Both the position numbers and the translations under genes were made by a program. This document shows positions 15,657 through 25,532 of a stretch of DNA of 64,000 nt, in pieces. Source of the DNA: Meloidogyne chitwoodi (lineage: Eukaryota > Nematoda > Chromadorea > Rhabditida > Meloidogynidae). Within the stretch, counting starts at the first letter, position 1; each line of letters begins with the position of its first letter. The stretch lies in contig JACZZP010000003.1 of the NCBI GenBank assembly GCA_015183035.1, forward strand, positions 930,001 through 994,000, written 5' to 3'. Under the pieces are notes generated by a model. The model was given only the letters and a program-made list of their open reading frames with translations, made no database searches and was not told the DNA's origin.

Positions 15657-18600
15657 TTTTGCTGATTTGCAAAAGAAAATAGCAGAAGAATTGAATTTAG
15701 TAAAAAGTAAAATATTTTCAAATTATGAAGAAACGTGTTTATTTAAAATATGGTCTGATTAAATTAAAAATGATAAAACAAAAAGAAAAATAAAGTTCAC
15801 AATCACACACATTCTTGCCAATAGAGGAGGATAATAAAGGAAAGGAAAAAGTCAGACTCTAAAAGATTTCTATGGTTAGAGATCGGAACGGGACAAGAGG
15901 GGAAGAGAATAGTGAAAAGCAAAAGATACAAATAGATGAAAGAAGAACACGCCCATTCCGTTGCGAGCAAATTCGTCGCATCCAACAGGACTAGTCCTTC
16001 AAATTGATTCAATTACAGGATTTTGCAAAGGTTAATTTAAAATCATGCCAGGACCCTGTCCTATGCATCTAGTTATATTATCAAATATTAAAACTATCAT
16101 ACTTTTCAGAAATTTTTATAATTTTACTCATTTTTTGAAATTATAGGTCGAGAAGTACATTTGGAATAAAAATTTTTTTTTAATTTGTTAATTCTTATTT
16201 TTTTGACTTGCACAAACGACAAACGATTTTTATAAATTCACAAATTCTTAGTTTTATATTGCAATTTTACCTGATTTTTTAACTTATTTTTGAGATTTAT
16301 AGACTTGAAGAGACTTATTTATTCTAAATAAATTGCTACCCAATTTTCATATTTTTATTCGTGCAAAAAAAAAAGATTAAAAAGTTGTTTGTTTTCATTT
16401 TTTTTTGAATTTAGGGTGGCCATCCTTGTTTTGATATATTTAAATAAAACTTTTTTCTCGCCAATGTACATATTTTTACTATTTTCCGTGAGGAGTGTGA
16501 AAGTCAAAAAATGGCAGACTTTCAAGACCTTCAAAATCAGGATCTTCATTGGAGACAGATGCCTCAACTCCTAATTCTTACGAAAATAGAAAAATTGTTA
16601 AGATTTCCAAAGTGAACTTGTTGGTGATTACAATGTAATGCGGCGGCCTGAGGCATGATTTACAATTTTTAAATGGATTGTGGTGCCGTTTATCAAGTGA
16701 TGGTAAATGGTATAAATTATTCAATGAAATTGAAGCAAAAATTTGGATAAATACTGATAAACTTAGTGTAAAAAGCACTTTAAATATATGTATTAATATT
16801 TATATACATATGTATTTTTAAATATAAATATGCATATAATAAATTTGATTAAAATTTTGCAATATTTTAATAATATTTTGACCGTTTTTTGTCTCGTTTT
16901 GTGTGTTGTTTTGGTTAATTTTTTCCGGACAACTGCAGCATAAAGATGACGCTTGGGGAGAGGTAGTATTGGGGAAAGAGGACACAACACCAAGCGACGA
17001 ACAACGACTCAACTCAACGACGTACCAATCTGTGGTAGCCCCTGCCTAGAGCGGCAGAAAAGATGACAGCGACAATGAACCTCATCAGCATTTCATCCCT
17101 TTTCTTTTTAAAAGACTGGGTCATCTAGGGTGACACTTGAGTCAATAACAATATTTTAATTTTATTTTTTCTCCTCATTCTAAAAAAGCCAAAATATATT
17201 TCTCTAAATTGGGATGTTCCTATGAAGGAATAAATTTTTATTTAAGCTTTTATTTTAAAAATCCTAAGAAATCTTTTTTCTGACTCAAATATTTAAAAAA
17301 TGACCTTCTTTTTTATGTCCATCGCTAACGAAAAAGCCCCTCTATTGACCTTCATTCGGCCCAATGCCCACCCTCATCTTTCCACACTATTTCTTCAATC
17401 TCTTACAATCTTTGTGCCATTTTTTATTTAAAAAATATCTCAATTGTAAGCAAGCAAATGAGGGAGAAAAAAGAACGCCGGAGGTCGTTTGGCTTCATAT
17501 TTTTGTGTTTTTCCATCTCTTATTCACGCTATAGGTTGACCCAGCAGGTATTTTCCTCCGCCTTCTTTTTTTCCCCAATTCATACAATGTGATGACCAAC
17601 AAAAATATCACTACTAGAGAACCATTCATTTTCATAACACAAGCAGAAAATAACATTTTATGTGTTTTGTCTTTTTATCCGTAGAAAAAATGCGAGAAAA
17701 CCATGAAAATGCTTCCAAAAAATATCAACTATAATTACTTGCTAAATTTAAAATTGACATTTTCTGGTTAATTTTTTCAATCAAAAATAACAATTAATTA
17801 ATTTTTTTAAATATTTAAGTTGAAAATATGTATTTTTCTTTTATTATGTATTTTTTGATTAAAAATAATTGCAAATAAATAATTTCTAAAAAATACATTT
17901 CCTCAAAATACATTTATAAATATTTTATACATATTTAGACATAATTTTAAAATAATACTTTGCTCTTTAATATATATAATCTAAGGCCTTAAATTTTTAA
18001 GTTTTGGACAATTTATTGTTTTTTTTTTAATTTATTGATGTTAAATTAACTTTAAAAACAAAGATTTCGTAAATTTTAATTTTAAATTTCTACATTTATT
18101 TACTGATTAATAAAATATTAAATTAAAAATTATTAATAATTTAAATTCTTACCTCCAAGCCAAAAGTGTGCCCGTGAATAATTCTTCGGTTACCGTGAAT
18201 ATTATGTTGGTCACCGGGAATTTATTCATGAGCATATATTGACTTTACAAATATAAAATACTTAGTATTATCTTAGAACAAAAAATTTTTTTTTGTTTTC
18301 ATAAATAATCGAGAACTTGTTAAAAAAATAATTAAATTGTTAAGGTATTGCTATAATTTTCAGATCTTCGAGCTTTCGAACAAAAACACAATTACACGGA
18401 ACGGACTAGAAATAAAAAAACTTAGGTATGTATAAGTTAGTATAGGCTACTTTTCTCCACCTATACAGTGCCGTCTTTATCAAATCGGCTTCTCGTCTGA
18501 TTCGAATTACAAGGATAAAGCGGTGGATTGTCAAAAGCTAATATTCGACGCATTAATATAATTAAGAGCTATAATCTCCACAAAAACGGAGACAGATCCA

Positions 18601-18965
18601 AAGCAATATATTTAATATAAAATTTTTAATTAATCAATATCGTGATATGGAATCGGGAATTGGTAATGATCCTTATGTATACAAAATTTAAAATTAATTA
18701 TTGAAAAATTCATAATATGTACATAATTTAAAAATCTACTTAATACGAATTCACTAATAGGGATTTGGGACTCAAGTAGGTGTTTCAGTTCTGAGGATTC
18801 CCTAAATGTCTTTGCTAATATTTTGTCCCTAGGCAATTTTGGCATTTGTCTTTTGAGCTTTTGTATTTTGTCTTTATGCATTTAGTTTATATTTGTTTAT
18901 AGATTTATTCAATCTACCGGTCACCTTTTTCGCACGCTCTCTCTCTTTCTTCCTTCTTTTACATC
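15657..18965. other. 3.3-kb intergenic region, no gene seen
   Basis: Several 60-70 codon open frames occur on both strands, but none shows a domain, consistent splice sites or low-complexity signature of a real exon. Less AT-rich islands lie near 15830-16020, 16920-17120 and 17300-17580 and could be regulatory. Near 18170-18235 there is a short run of imperfect GTGAATA/TTCGGTTACC repeats. I cannot assign a function. Confidence 0.5.
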
Positions 18966-19104
18966 CTTGTCCAGACATTTCGTCGACAGAAATTTCACGA
19001 CATTTCGTCCCAACGGCAAAAAATCGTGGGCTCGGGTAAACGAAATGTAGTTTTTTTGCCGTAAAGGCGAAATGTCGTGCATTTTGTTCGACGAAATGTA
19101 CAAG
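18966..19104. repeat. Short palindromic MITE-like repeat (ATTTCGTC)
   Basis: The two halves are imperfect reverse complements: CTTGTCCAGACATTTCGTCG on the left matches the complement of the right end (CTTGTACATTTCGTCGAACA), and both continue through CACGACATTTCG to ACGGCAAAAAA. The whole folds into a hairpin of about 55 bp arms. No clear target duplication was found. The motif ATTTCGTC recurs in the larger element at 24065. Confidence 0.55.
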
Positions 19105-19278
19105 TCCCTTTGCATCTATTACCGTTCTCCGGCTCATCTTCTTCTCTGTGTTTTATGCTTTTAAGACTGAAATAATGAACTGAGTCGCGATAGGTCAGAG
19201 ATGCATAAAAAGGAAGACGATGTGATGCATTCCGTTAGCTTATTAGAAGCTTTTACTATTTTTTAACTGAATTTTTAG

Positions 19279-20835
19279 ATGGAACAATGGAAGATCAACA
19301 ATAATAGCAATAATACTTTAGTTGGTTCTGTATTTATCAAAAAGTTTTTTAACTTATTAAAAATGGATGTTAAAAAGGATGAAATTCAACATGGAGTGCA
19401 TAAGCATTGGAGACTAGATATTGGTTACTTATTTGAATTTTTAACGTTTGAGTTTTATTGAAATGAGTCAGATTTAAGAAAATTTCTTTAAAAAAATATT
19501 GTTATTTGTTTTAGGCGAAACTGTTCATGAAGATCTTACACCAAAGGATTTAAATGTCGGTCTTTTTAAACATTTTATTGCTGGTGGAACTGCTGGATTT
19601 TTCTCTAGAACAACGACTGCACCATTAGACAGGCTAAAAGTGTTTTTGCAAGTTAGTTCATTTTTTATTGGCTATTTGAACTTGATTTTTATTTAGAGAG
19701 TCATTTTGGACCAAATAATAAGCATTCTTTGTTAGAATTGTTTATTTTAATTAAATATTTAAAATTCAGGTTAATCCAACATACAGTGTACCTTCAGCAT
19801 TTCGTTATTTGCATAAGGAAGGAGGGCTTCTGTCGTTTTGGCGTGGAAATGGTTAATATTTTGATATTTAAATTTTATTATTTTCATATTTTTAGGTATA
19901 AATGTTGCTAAAATTGCTCCAGAATCTGCTTTTAAATTTATGGCTTATGAGCAAATGAAACGAATTGCCATATGGGAAACTGGGCATTCTCAATTAAATA
20001 TGGTTGAAAGATTTTTTGCTGGAGGATGTGCAGGTGCACTTGCACAAACAATAATTTATCCAATGGAAGTTTTGAAAACACGTTTGGCGTTACGGAAAAC
20101 AGGAGAACTGGGAAATGGTTTAGGAGGACTTATGATGTTTGTGAAGAGGATGAGAGCCAATGAGGGTATCCTTTGCTTTTACAAGGTTGGATTTAAATAT
20201 TTTTTGTTATTCTTTACAAAAATGAAGTCAGGGGGGCATACACATTAAAAATTTTTGGCGACAGCCAGAAGTGTCTTTTCTGCAACATTGCACTTATAAA
20301 TTCCCAATGTTTATAAAAATAGAAATTAACTTTTCCTCATTTTTGAACATTTAAAGGGTTTTTTACCAAATCTAATTGGAATTTTTCCCTATGCCGGAAT
20401 TGATTTGACAGTTTATGAGACAATTAAAAATTGGTGGATATACAGGCATCCAAAAGTTTCAGAGCCAGGTAATTTTCGTTAAAAGAAAAATAAAATTTTT
20501 AATAAATTTTTAGGTGTTTTTTCAGTAATATCATGTGGAGTAGTTAGTAGTACATGTGGACAAATTCTTACATATCCACTGGCTTTGGTTCGAACACGCT
20601 TACAAGTTCTAAGTATATTTCAAAGTTTTAAAATTTATTCACCAAAACTCCAGATACGATAACTGATCAACCAACAACAATGCGAGGTCAATTTGTTCAT
20701 ATTTACACAAAGGATGGAATTAAGGGTCTATATCGTGGATTCATTCCAAACTTTATGAAGGTAATACCAGCTGTTTCTATTTCTTATGTCACTTACGAAC
20801 AATGCAGAAGAATGCTTGGCGTAAAAATGAGTTGA
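19279..20835 (+). CDS. SCaMC-type mitochondrial ATP-Mg/phosphate carrier lacking EF-hands
   Basis: This is a member of the SLC25A23/24/25/41 group, which exchanges ATP-Mg for phosphate across the inner mitochondrial membrane. Three carrier repeats are complete, with signatures PLDRLK, PMEVLK and [24 protein letters not shown] precedes repeat 1 ([20 protein letters not shown]), as in SCaMC proteins. [75 protein letters not shown] and [20 protein letters not shown] follow. The long N-terminal calcium-binding half is missing: upstream of HKHWRLDI only about 45 residues ([12 protein letters not shown]...) are open, and no EF-hand loop is seen in the preceding 3 kb. The start could instead be the ATG of LKMDVKKD at 19363. 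The short form resembles SLC25A41. About six exons. Confidence 0.9.
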
Positions 20836-21394
20836 TAGGTTTTATTTGTCATTATTGTATCTCTGTGCTCAAATACTCAGACATTGTCAAACTTTTCCTT
20901 GTATTTTATATGTTACTGTTATTTTCTGATTAATAAATTTTTATTAAAAAATGTAGCTAGATAACAACGAAATTTTTCCCGAAATTGGAGAAACTTCCTT
21001 TTTGGGCCCATGGCTGGTTGGCTTTTGGTACGTGCTTTATTCTACGGCTAAAATTACACAATGATTCAGCGAAAATAAATTAAGTGCAGCCGCGGTAATC
21101 ACTTAGAGGAGCTTACTCCCCTCTATGGTTTTCTGAGTTTCAGTGACTGTATCTCGGAAAATATTCGTCTCCGGCAAGAAATTCTTATACATTCGTACTC
21201 AGAGCGACAAGAGGAATCGAAGTTAGTTTGTATGAAATGTTTCTATCTCGGGTCCCCTATACTAAGGAACAGCCAATTAAAATGTCAAATGAGCTTTATT
21301 GTTAATAAAAAATATAGAGAAAACAACGAATTTAATAAATAGCAAAACCTCGTATAAATATTTAATTGCTTCAATATTTTTTAAAAATCTAATT
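20836..21394. other. Intergenic with repeat-like block
   Basis: Contains a poly(A) signal (AATAAA) near 20932, then a less AT-rich block at about 20960-21280. That block includes GCAGCCGCGGTAATCAC (21086-21102), which also occurs in the opposite orientation inside the Tc1/mariner-like MITE at 37689-37705. It is probably a fragment of a dispersed repeat. Confidence 0.5.
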
Positions 21395-22457
21395 TCACTT
21401 CATTCCATCAAACATTTGCGTACGACGAGCAATTGCGATACCACGAACCGCATGAGAAACCCCATTTGCATTGCCACGGCTTGGAGATCTTTAACAAATA
21501 TTAATAAAATATAATTTAAGAAAACTAACTCAGGCAAGATTCGCCGCTGAGCAGAATTGCCAAAACGCATTGGAGGCTGAACAATTGTAGGCGTCGGATT
21601 GACATAAATTGAAGGACGTTTAGGTGTCGAAGGCAACTGTGTCCTAAAAATTTGTTGATATAATATAAGATATTAGATTAAACAATTTTTCTATCACTAA
21701 AAATTAAGAATTTTTGGCTGTGAAATTTTGATAAAAGATTTGTCAAATTTATTAATTACTGTGGCAAAATACTACGACGTTGAGTAGTATTTCCAAAGCG
21801 CATGGGAGGTTGAACAAGTGCAGGTTTTGTATTTGAAAAAATCGAAGAAGCAACACGTTTTGGAGTTGGAGGTGGTAGCTTGGGAGCCAAAGGCTGAGAT
21901 CTGAAATTTTGAAGGAAAATAAAAACTAAGAAAATTATACCTCTTTGTAGAGACATTCTGATTCTTTAATTTAGTATCAGAAACAATGTTTTCTATGATT
22001 CGAGTTGATCCTAAAAATAAATGAAAATTCCATTAACTAAATAAAAAACTAGTGTAAGTTAAAAACCTTTAAGCAATTCCTCTCCATTCTTATCATTATT
22101 TTCTAGTCCCTGAACAGTTGGAATTTGTTGCTTCATTAGAGATCTTCTAACAGGGCGTGGTTGCGCCTTAACCTTTGGAACAGATTCGTCTTTAGCTGGT
22201 GGTTTTTCATCAACACTCAAACGCTTGCTCGAACGCACAGACTTTGGAGCTTCCACAAATTTACTTCCAGGAGCAACATTCTCCACATTAATATCTAACG
22301 CTAAAAATTAACTATCTTAATACTACATAAGTTTAAACAAACATTCAAAAAATATGTCTCCAATTGTATCATCCAATTCGTCTAAAAGATCTTTATAGCG
22401 TGGTACTGTTGGAATATAAAAAATATCATCAATAAGGATATTTGATGAAGTTGACAT
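21395..22457 (-). CDS. Basic Pro-rich protein with duplicated RFGN motif, unknown
   Basis: I do not recognise this protein. Five or six exons join cleanly into one frame. The N-terminus is acidic (PRYKDLLDELDDTIGDIFFE). The middle is basic and Ser/Pro/Lys-rich (KSVRSSKRLSVDEKPPAKDE, QPRPVRRSLMKQQIPT), then PLAPKLPPPTPKRVASSIF. A motif occurs twice, in neighbouring exons: PALVQPPMRFGNTTQRRSILP and PTIVQPPMRFGNSAQRRILP, the upstream copy after PTPKR and the downstream one after TPKRP. The C-terminus reads SRGNANGVSHAVRGIAIARR. No signal peptide or membrane segment. S/T-P-K-R motifs suggest CDK-type phosphorylation and a nuclear or cytoskeletal role, which is an inference. The ATG at 22457 gives MSTSSNILIDDIFYI. 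Confidence 0.7.
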
Positions 22458-22537
22458 TGTTAAATTAGCTAATTTTTTAAAATAAATAACGACTGAAAAA
22501 AAATAAAAGAAAAGATTAAGAAAAATGTTTTGTAAAG

Positions 22538-22546
22538 AAAAAATCG
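22538..22546. repeat. 9-bp target duplication, left copy
   Basis: AAAAAATCG directly precedes the MULE left end. The same 9 bases follow the right end at 24058-24066. Nine bases is the usual size for Mutator-like elements. Confidence 0.7.
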
Positions 22547-22905
22547 GGGGGGTGTCATTTTAACGACGCCGTTTTAACGATAGGATTTTACCGACAGATT
22601 TTCACCGACAGCCGTTTTAACGATGCCGTTTTACCGACGGCCGTCTTATCGACGCCATTTGACCGACCGAAGAAAAAGTTCCATTTTACCGACAGAATTT
22701 TAAATTTATTCAAAATTTTTACTCCATCAAAAAATTTTATTTTCAATCTTTTTTCAACATTAAGCAAATTAAATAATTTAAATAAATTTATTAAATAAAT
22801 TCTTTTTAAAAGTTTAACAAAATAAATAAAATTCCAATGACAATGGGTTAACCCTACATTCATTGGAAGAGTAACCGGAAAGAGAAACATTAAAATGAAT
22901 CAAAA

Positions 22906-23390
22906 TTAATCCATATGATAGTTCCTTGAAAGAACAGCTGTAACGGCGCCAACAATTGCCTTTTCAAAATCAATTGAGATGGTCCTTGGTAGAAAATTCG
23001 GCCAGAGTGCTGTCAACATGTTGAACATTCTTTCATATAAGCATCGACTTACAAAAGCGAATAACAAAGCGGAAAACCCAGTCTCCCTTTCTGAAATTCT
23101 TAAAATAAATAGAAAACCTACAAAAATCTTACTTTGCCAAAATTGCAGTCTCACGTCCAAAAATAATAATAAAATTTTATAATTAAAAATAAATTTAATA
23201 ATATCACAACCGGTGCATTTTTCCATCATGATTGAATGGACCAGAGTCAGCTAAAACGAAAATTCTTCTTGATCTTCTGCTCGTTGCTAAATACGAAACG
23301 CATGGGGAATGTCAAGTTCTTCAATTGTGGTAAGATTGCCCGGAGGCACTTGGTCTGCATTTCTTGTCCGTAAAATAATCTAAAAAGCAT
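22906..23390 (-). pseudogene. MULE transposase remnant
   Basis: The minus strand shows LDIPHAF, then, after a stop and a frame change, FVLADSGPFNHDGKMH, then YERMFNMLTALWPNF followed by ISIDFEKAIVGAVTAV. In MULE proteins these motifs (IP-x-x-F, FLxxDSG and Y-x-x-x-F ... DFExA) lie between the FLYWCH finger and the end of the catalytic core. Frames are broken and the rest of the catalytic domain is missing or unrecognisable, so this is a decayed copy. Confidence 0.75.
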
Positions 23391-23405
23391 TTTATACTTT
23401 ATTTT

Positions 23406-23789
23406 TTATTGCCAACCTTTTTTGTAGCGTTTTTTTGAAGAAATTGCAGCTAGTACTGAACTAGGTTTATTTTGAAGAACAACTGCTCTAATCATTGATG
23501 GATTTTCCATAGTTTCAATTGCCCGTCTTTTTATTGCAGTTGTAGCGCGTTTTGATTCAATTTTGACGACACTTGTGTTGCAACTGTGTTTATTAGAAGA
23601 TACTTTAATTACTTCATTTTGCATGTTAGTCCACACTCGACCTTTACAACGTATGCCGTTTTCATCTCCTGAAGAACTACAACGCCAAAACATTGCTGTG
23701 CCATCTTTTTTCATTTTATCTTCTACATAAAGAAAACCTTCATGCTCCACTGTTGCATTTCCACGAATAGTTTCAATATCCTGTGCCAT
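23406..23789 (-). CDS. FLYWCH zinc-finger ORF inside the MULE
   Basis: An intact 127-codon frame starting MAQDIETIRG. The sequence EGFLYVEDKMKKDGTAMFWR, followed by C...C and K...HSC (FWRCSSSG ... GIRCKGRVW ... SSNKHSC), matches the FLYWCH finger: F-x-Y, W-x-C, C, and H-x-C. FLYWCH fingers are the DNA-binding part of animal MULE transposases and also occur in host proteins derived from them. The frame continues through a basic tail (KRATTAIKRRAIETM) and stops at 23406 (SKKRYKKGWQ). It may be the first exon of the dead transposase or a short stand-alone protein. No host-gene features are visible around it. Confidence 0.75.
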   Translation of the reverse strand: MAQDIETIRGNATVEHEGFLYVEDKMKKDGTAMFWRCSSSGDENGIRCKGRVWTNMQNEVIKVSSNKHSCNTSVVKIESKRATTAIKRRAIETMENPSMIRAVVLQNKPSSVLAAISSKKRYKKGWQ

Positions 23790-24064
23790 TTAAATTTAAA
23801 TAAATCCTAAAAATAAATCAAATATATAATATAAATAAAAAATAATTGAAAAAAGAAATTAAAACAATTTTTTAAATTCGAAAAGATAAAATTATAAATT
23901 TAAAATTCTGTCGGTAAAATGGAACTTTTTCTTCGGTCGGTCAAATGGCGTCGATAAGACGGCCGTCGGTAAAACGGCATCGTTAAAACGGCTGTCGGTG
24001 AAAATCTGTCGGTAAAATCCTATCGTTAAAACGGCGTCGTTAAAATGACTCGCTCCCAAAAAAT

Positions 24065-24905
24065 CGTGTCCACCGATTTCGTCAGAGGACGATTTCGTCA
24101 GAGGGCTATTTCGTCAGAGGTCGAATTCGTCAGAGGGCGATTTCGTCAGAAGGCTATTTCGTCAGTAAACTATTTTTAATTTTTCCACTGTTTTCCATTT
24201 GTTTCGACAGTACTAAGAATTTTTTAAAAGAATTCTCGAATATTTTTTAGCAAAAAGTGATAAAAGGAAAGGAAGAAATATTTACCAATTTTGACATTCC
24301 TTATCTTAAGAATTTGATCAGCATTAATTACACTAAAATGTTTAATTAACTAGCTCTGTTTGCGGAAGCGGGATAAAGTAAAATCTCGCACAGGATCCTG
24401 TAACTTGTCTCTAATACTAACTTTGGGATCACCCCTTTAGATCGAAACCCTATACATAGTCGCTTTGCCGATTGGTCAAATCCCTTAAACGGTAAAGTAA
24501 TAAAACACTCCCAAAGAGCCAACTTTGTGCGAAAACCAACAGGCAATGGGCTCTAAAATGGAGAATTAATAAAACACCCCCAATAGGTCCAAGTTTGTGC
24601 GGTACCAACTAGTTGTAATAGATTTGACCGAATTGGCAATTGGATCACGGTCGTTTCGGTCTATAGGGTGGACCCCTAACTTTGGTAATCTTATATTTTA
24701 TGCCATCAAAAAATAATAATAAGCTTCCTTTATTCATTCTTTTGTTATTCACATCTCTTTTACTCAACTTTTTTATAATCAGTTAATTTTTATATAACAT
24801 TAAACATACTTTTTTAAAAACGTATTACTGACGAAATAGCCTTCTGACGAAATAGCCCTCTGACGAAATCGACCTCTGACGAAATAGCCCTCTGACGAAA
24901 TCACA
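24065..24905. mobile_element. TIR element with 15-bp tandem-repeat ends
   Basis: Both ends carry about six head-to-tail copies of CGATTTCGTCAGAGG or close variants (24079-24171 on the left; the complement at 24833-24902). The arms are inverted copies of each other, and the outer tips are CGTGTCCACCG and, complemented, CGGTGCCATGTG. AAAAAAT lies just outside both tips (24058-24064 and 24906-24912 region), a possible 7-bp duplication, but the sites are A-rich. The 640-base core codes for nothing recognisable; it has an imperfect internal repeat (AATAAAACAC[T/C]CCCAA at about 24498 and 24569). It adjoins the MULE and shares the subrepeat style of its ends. Boundaries are good to a few bases. Confidence 0.7.
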
Positions 24906-25136
24906 TGGCACCGAAAAAATTAGTGCAAGCCCACATAAACGTGAGCTACTTAGCCGCGAAGCCATCTAGTAGTGGCCACATAATTGCAACCTTTAGGTCT
25001 TGGTGTATAGTGGGAAGAATTTTCATTACAAAATTTAATAAGATTTACCTATATATCTATGGTCGTTATTGGATATTCAATAAAGCAAAAGAGCATTTAT
25101 TGGTTTACATTGGGCTGAAAAATAAGATAAGATGAG

Positions 25137-25322
25137 GCAATGGTTTGGTTTATGGGTCCCTAAAATTTTTTTTTGTGAAATGGTATCCTTGAGTTATCGA
25201 GATCGCTGAGCTGATCACGAATCTGATACCAGTTCGTGATTAGCGACCACGATAACCCCCGGATACCAAGTTTCACGAAAAAATAAAAAAAATTTTGGAA
25301 CCTCTAAACCAAACCATTTCCG
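25137..25322. mobile_element. Short hAT-like palindromic MITE
   Basis: A 186-base hairpin-forming element. AATGGTTTGGTTTATGGGTC on the left mirrors AATGGTTTGGTTTAGAGGTT (complement of the right), and the arms continue through GTGAAA...TGGTATCC to the centre. AAGATGAG directly flanks both sides (25129-25136 and 25323-25330), an 8-bp target duplication typical of hAT elements. The centre (GAGATCGCTGA) is related to the 437-base MITE at 25906. Confidence 0.75.
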
Positions 25323-25532
25323 AAGATGAGAAGATAAATTGGATGCATTATTAAATTTTCTCTTCTTTGATTTTTTAATTTATAAATAATTTGAATAATG
25401 ATTTTTCTAAAAAATTTTAAGTTTATTTTATTCTATATCTTATCTCATACCAAATTTAATTTCAATATTTGCTGAATTAATTTTTAAATATCATTTCGCT
25501 TAAATTTTAAACAACAATCTCTTTTTTTAATT

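Larger units (their letters stand above)
22547..24057 (-). mobile_element. Degenerate Mutator-like element (MULE) with FLYWCH finger
   Basis: A 1,511-base element with inverted repeats of about 150 bp. The left end (GGGGGGTGTCATTTTAACGA) mirrors the right (complement GGGAGCGAGTCATTTTAACG). Each repeat is built of 14-15 base subunits such as ACGCCGTTTTAACG, ATGCCGTTTTACCG and ACGGCCGTCTTATCG. A 9-bp direct repeat flanks it. Minus-strand coding remnants occur in the order of a MULE protein: FLYWCH zinc finger (23406-23789), the linker motifs TIEELDIPHAF and FVLADSG in different frames (23230-23370), and a transposase segment containing ISIDFEKAIVGAV (about 22906-23060). Stops and frame changes show it is not functional as written. 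Confidence 0.85.

Noticed and set aside
15803..16012. Minus-strand open frame of 69 codons
   Set aside because: No domain, no splice partners, and it crosses repetitive low-complexity sequence.
21086..21102. Match to the conserved small-subunit rRNA segment
   Set aside because: The match is about 15 bases, with unrelated sequence on both sides, so it is not an rRNA gene.
22906..23229. Single 107-codon frame as a host gene
   Set aside because: Its informative part is a MULE transposase motif within the inverted-repeat element, so it was assigned to the transposon.
24079..24171. Regularly repeated 15-mers resembling a CRISPR array
   Set aside because: The units are contiguous without unique spacers, and an inverted copy lies 650 bases away. 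It is the arm of a mobile element in a eukaryotic genome.
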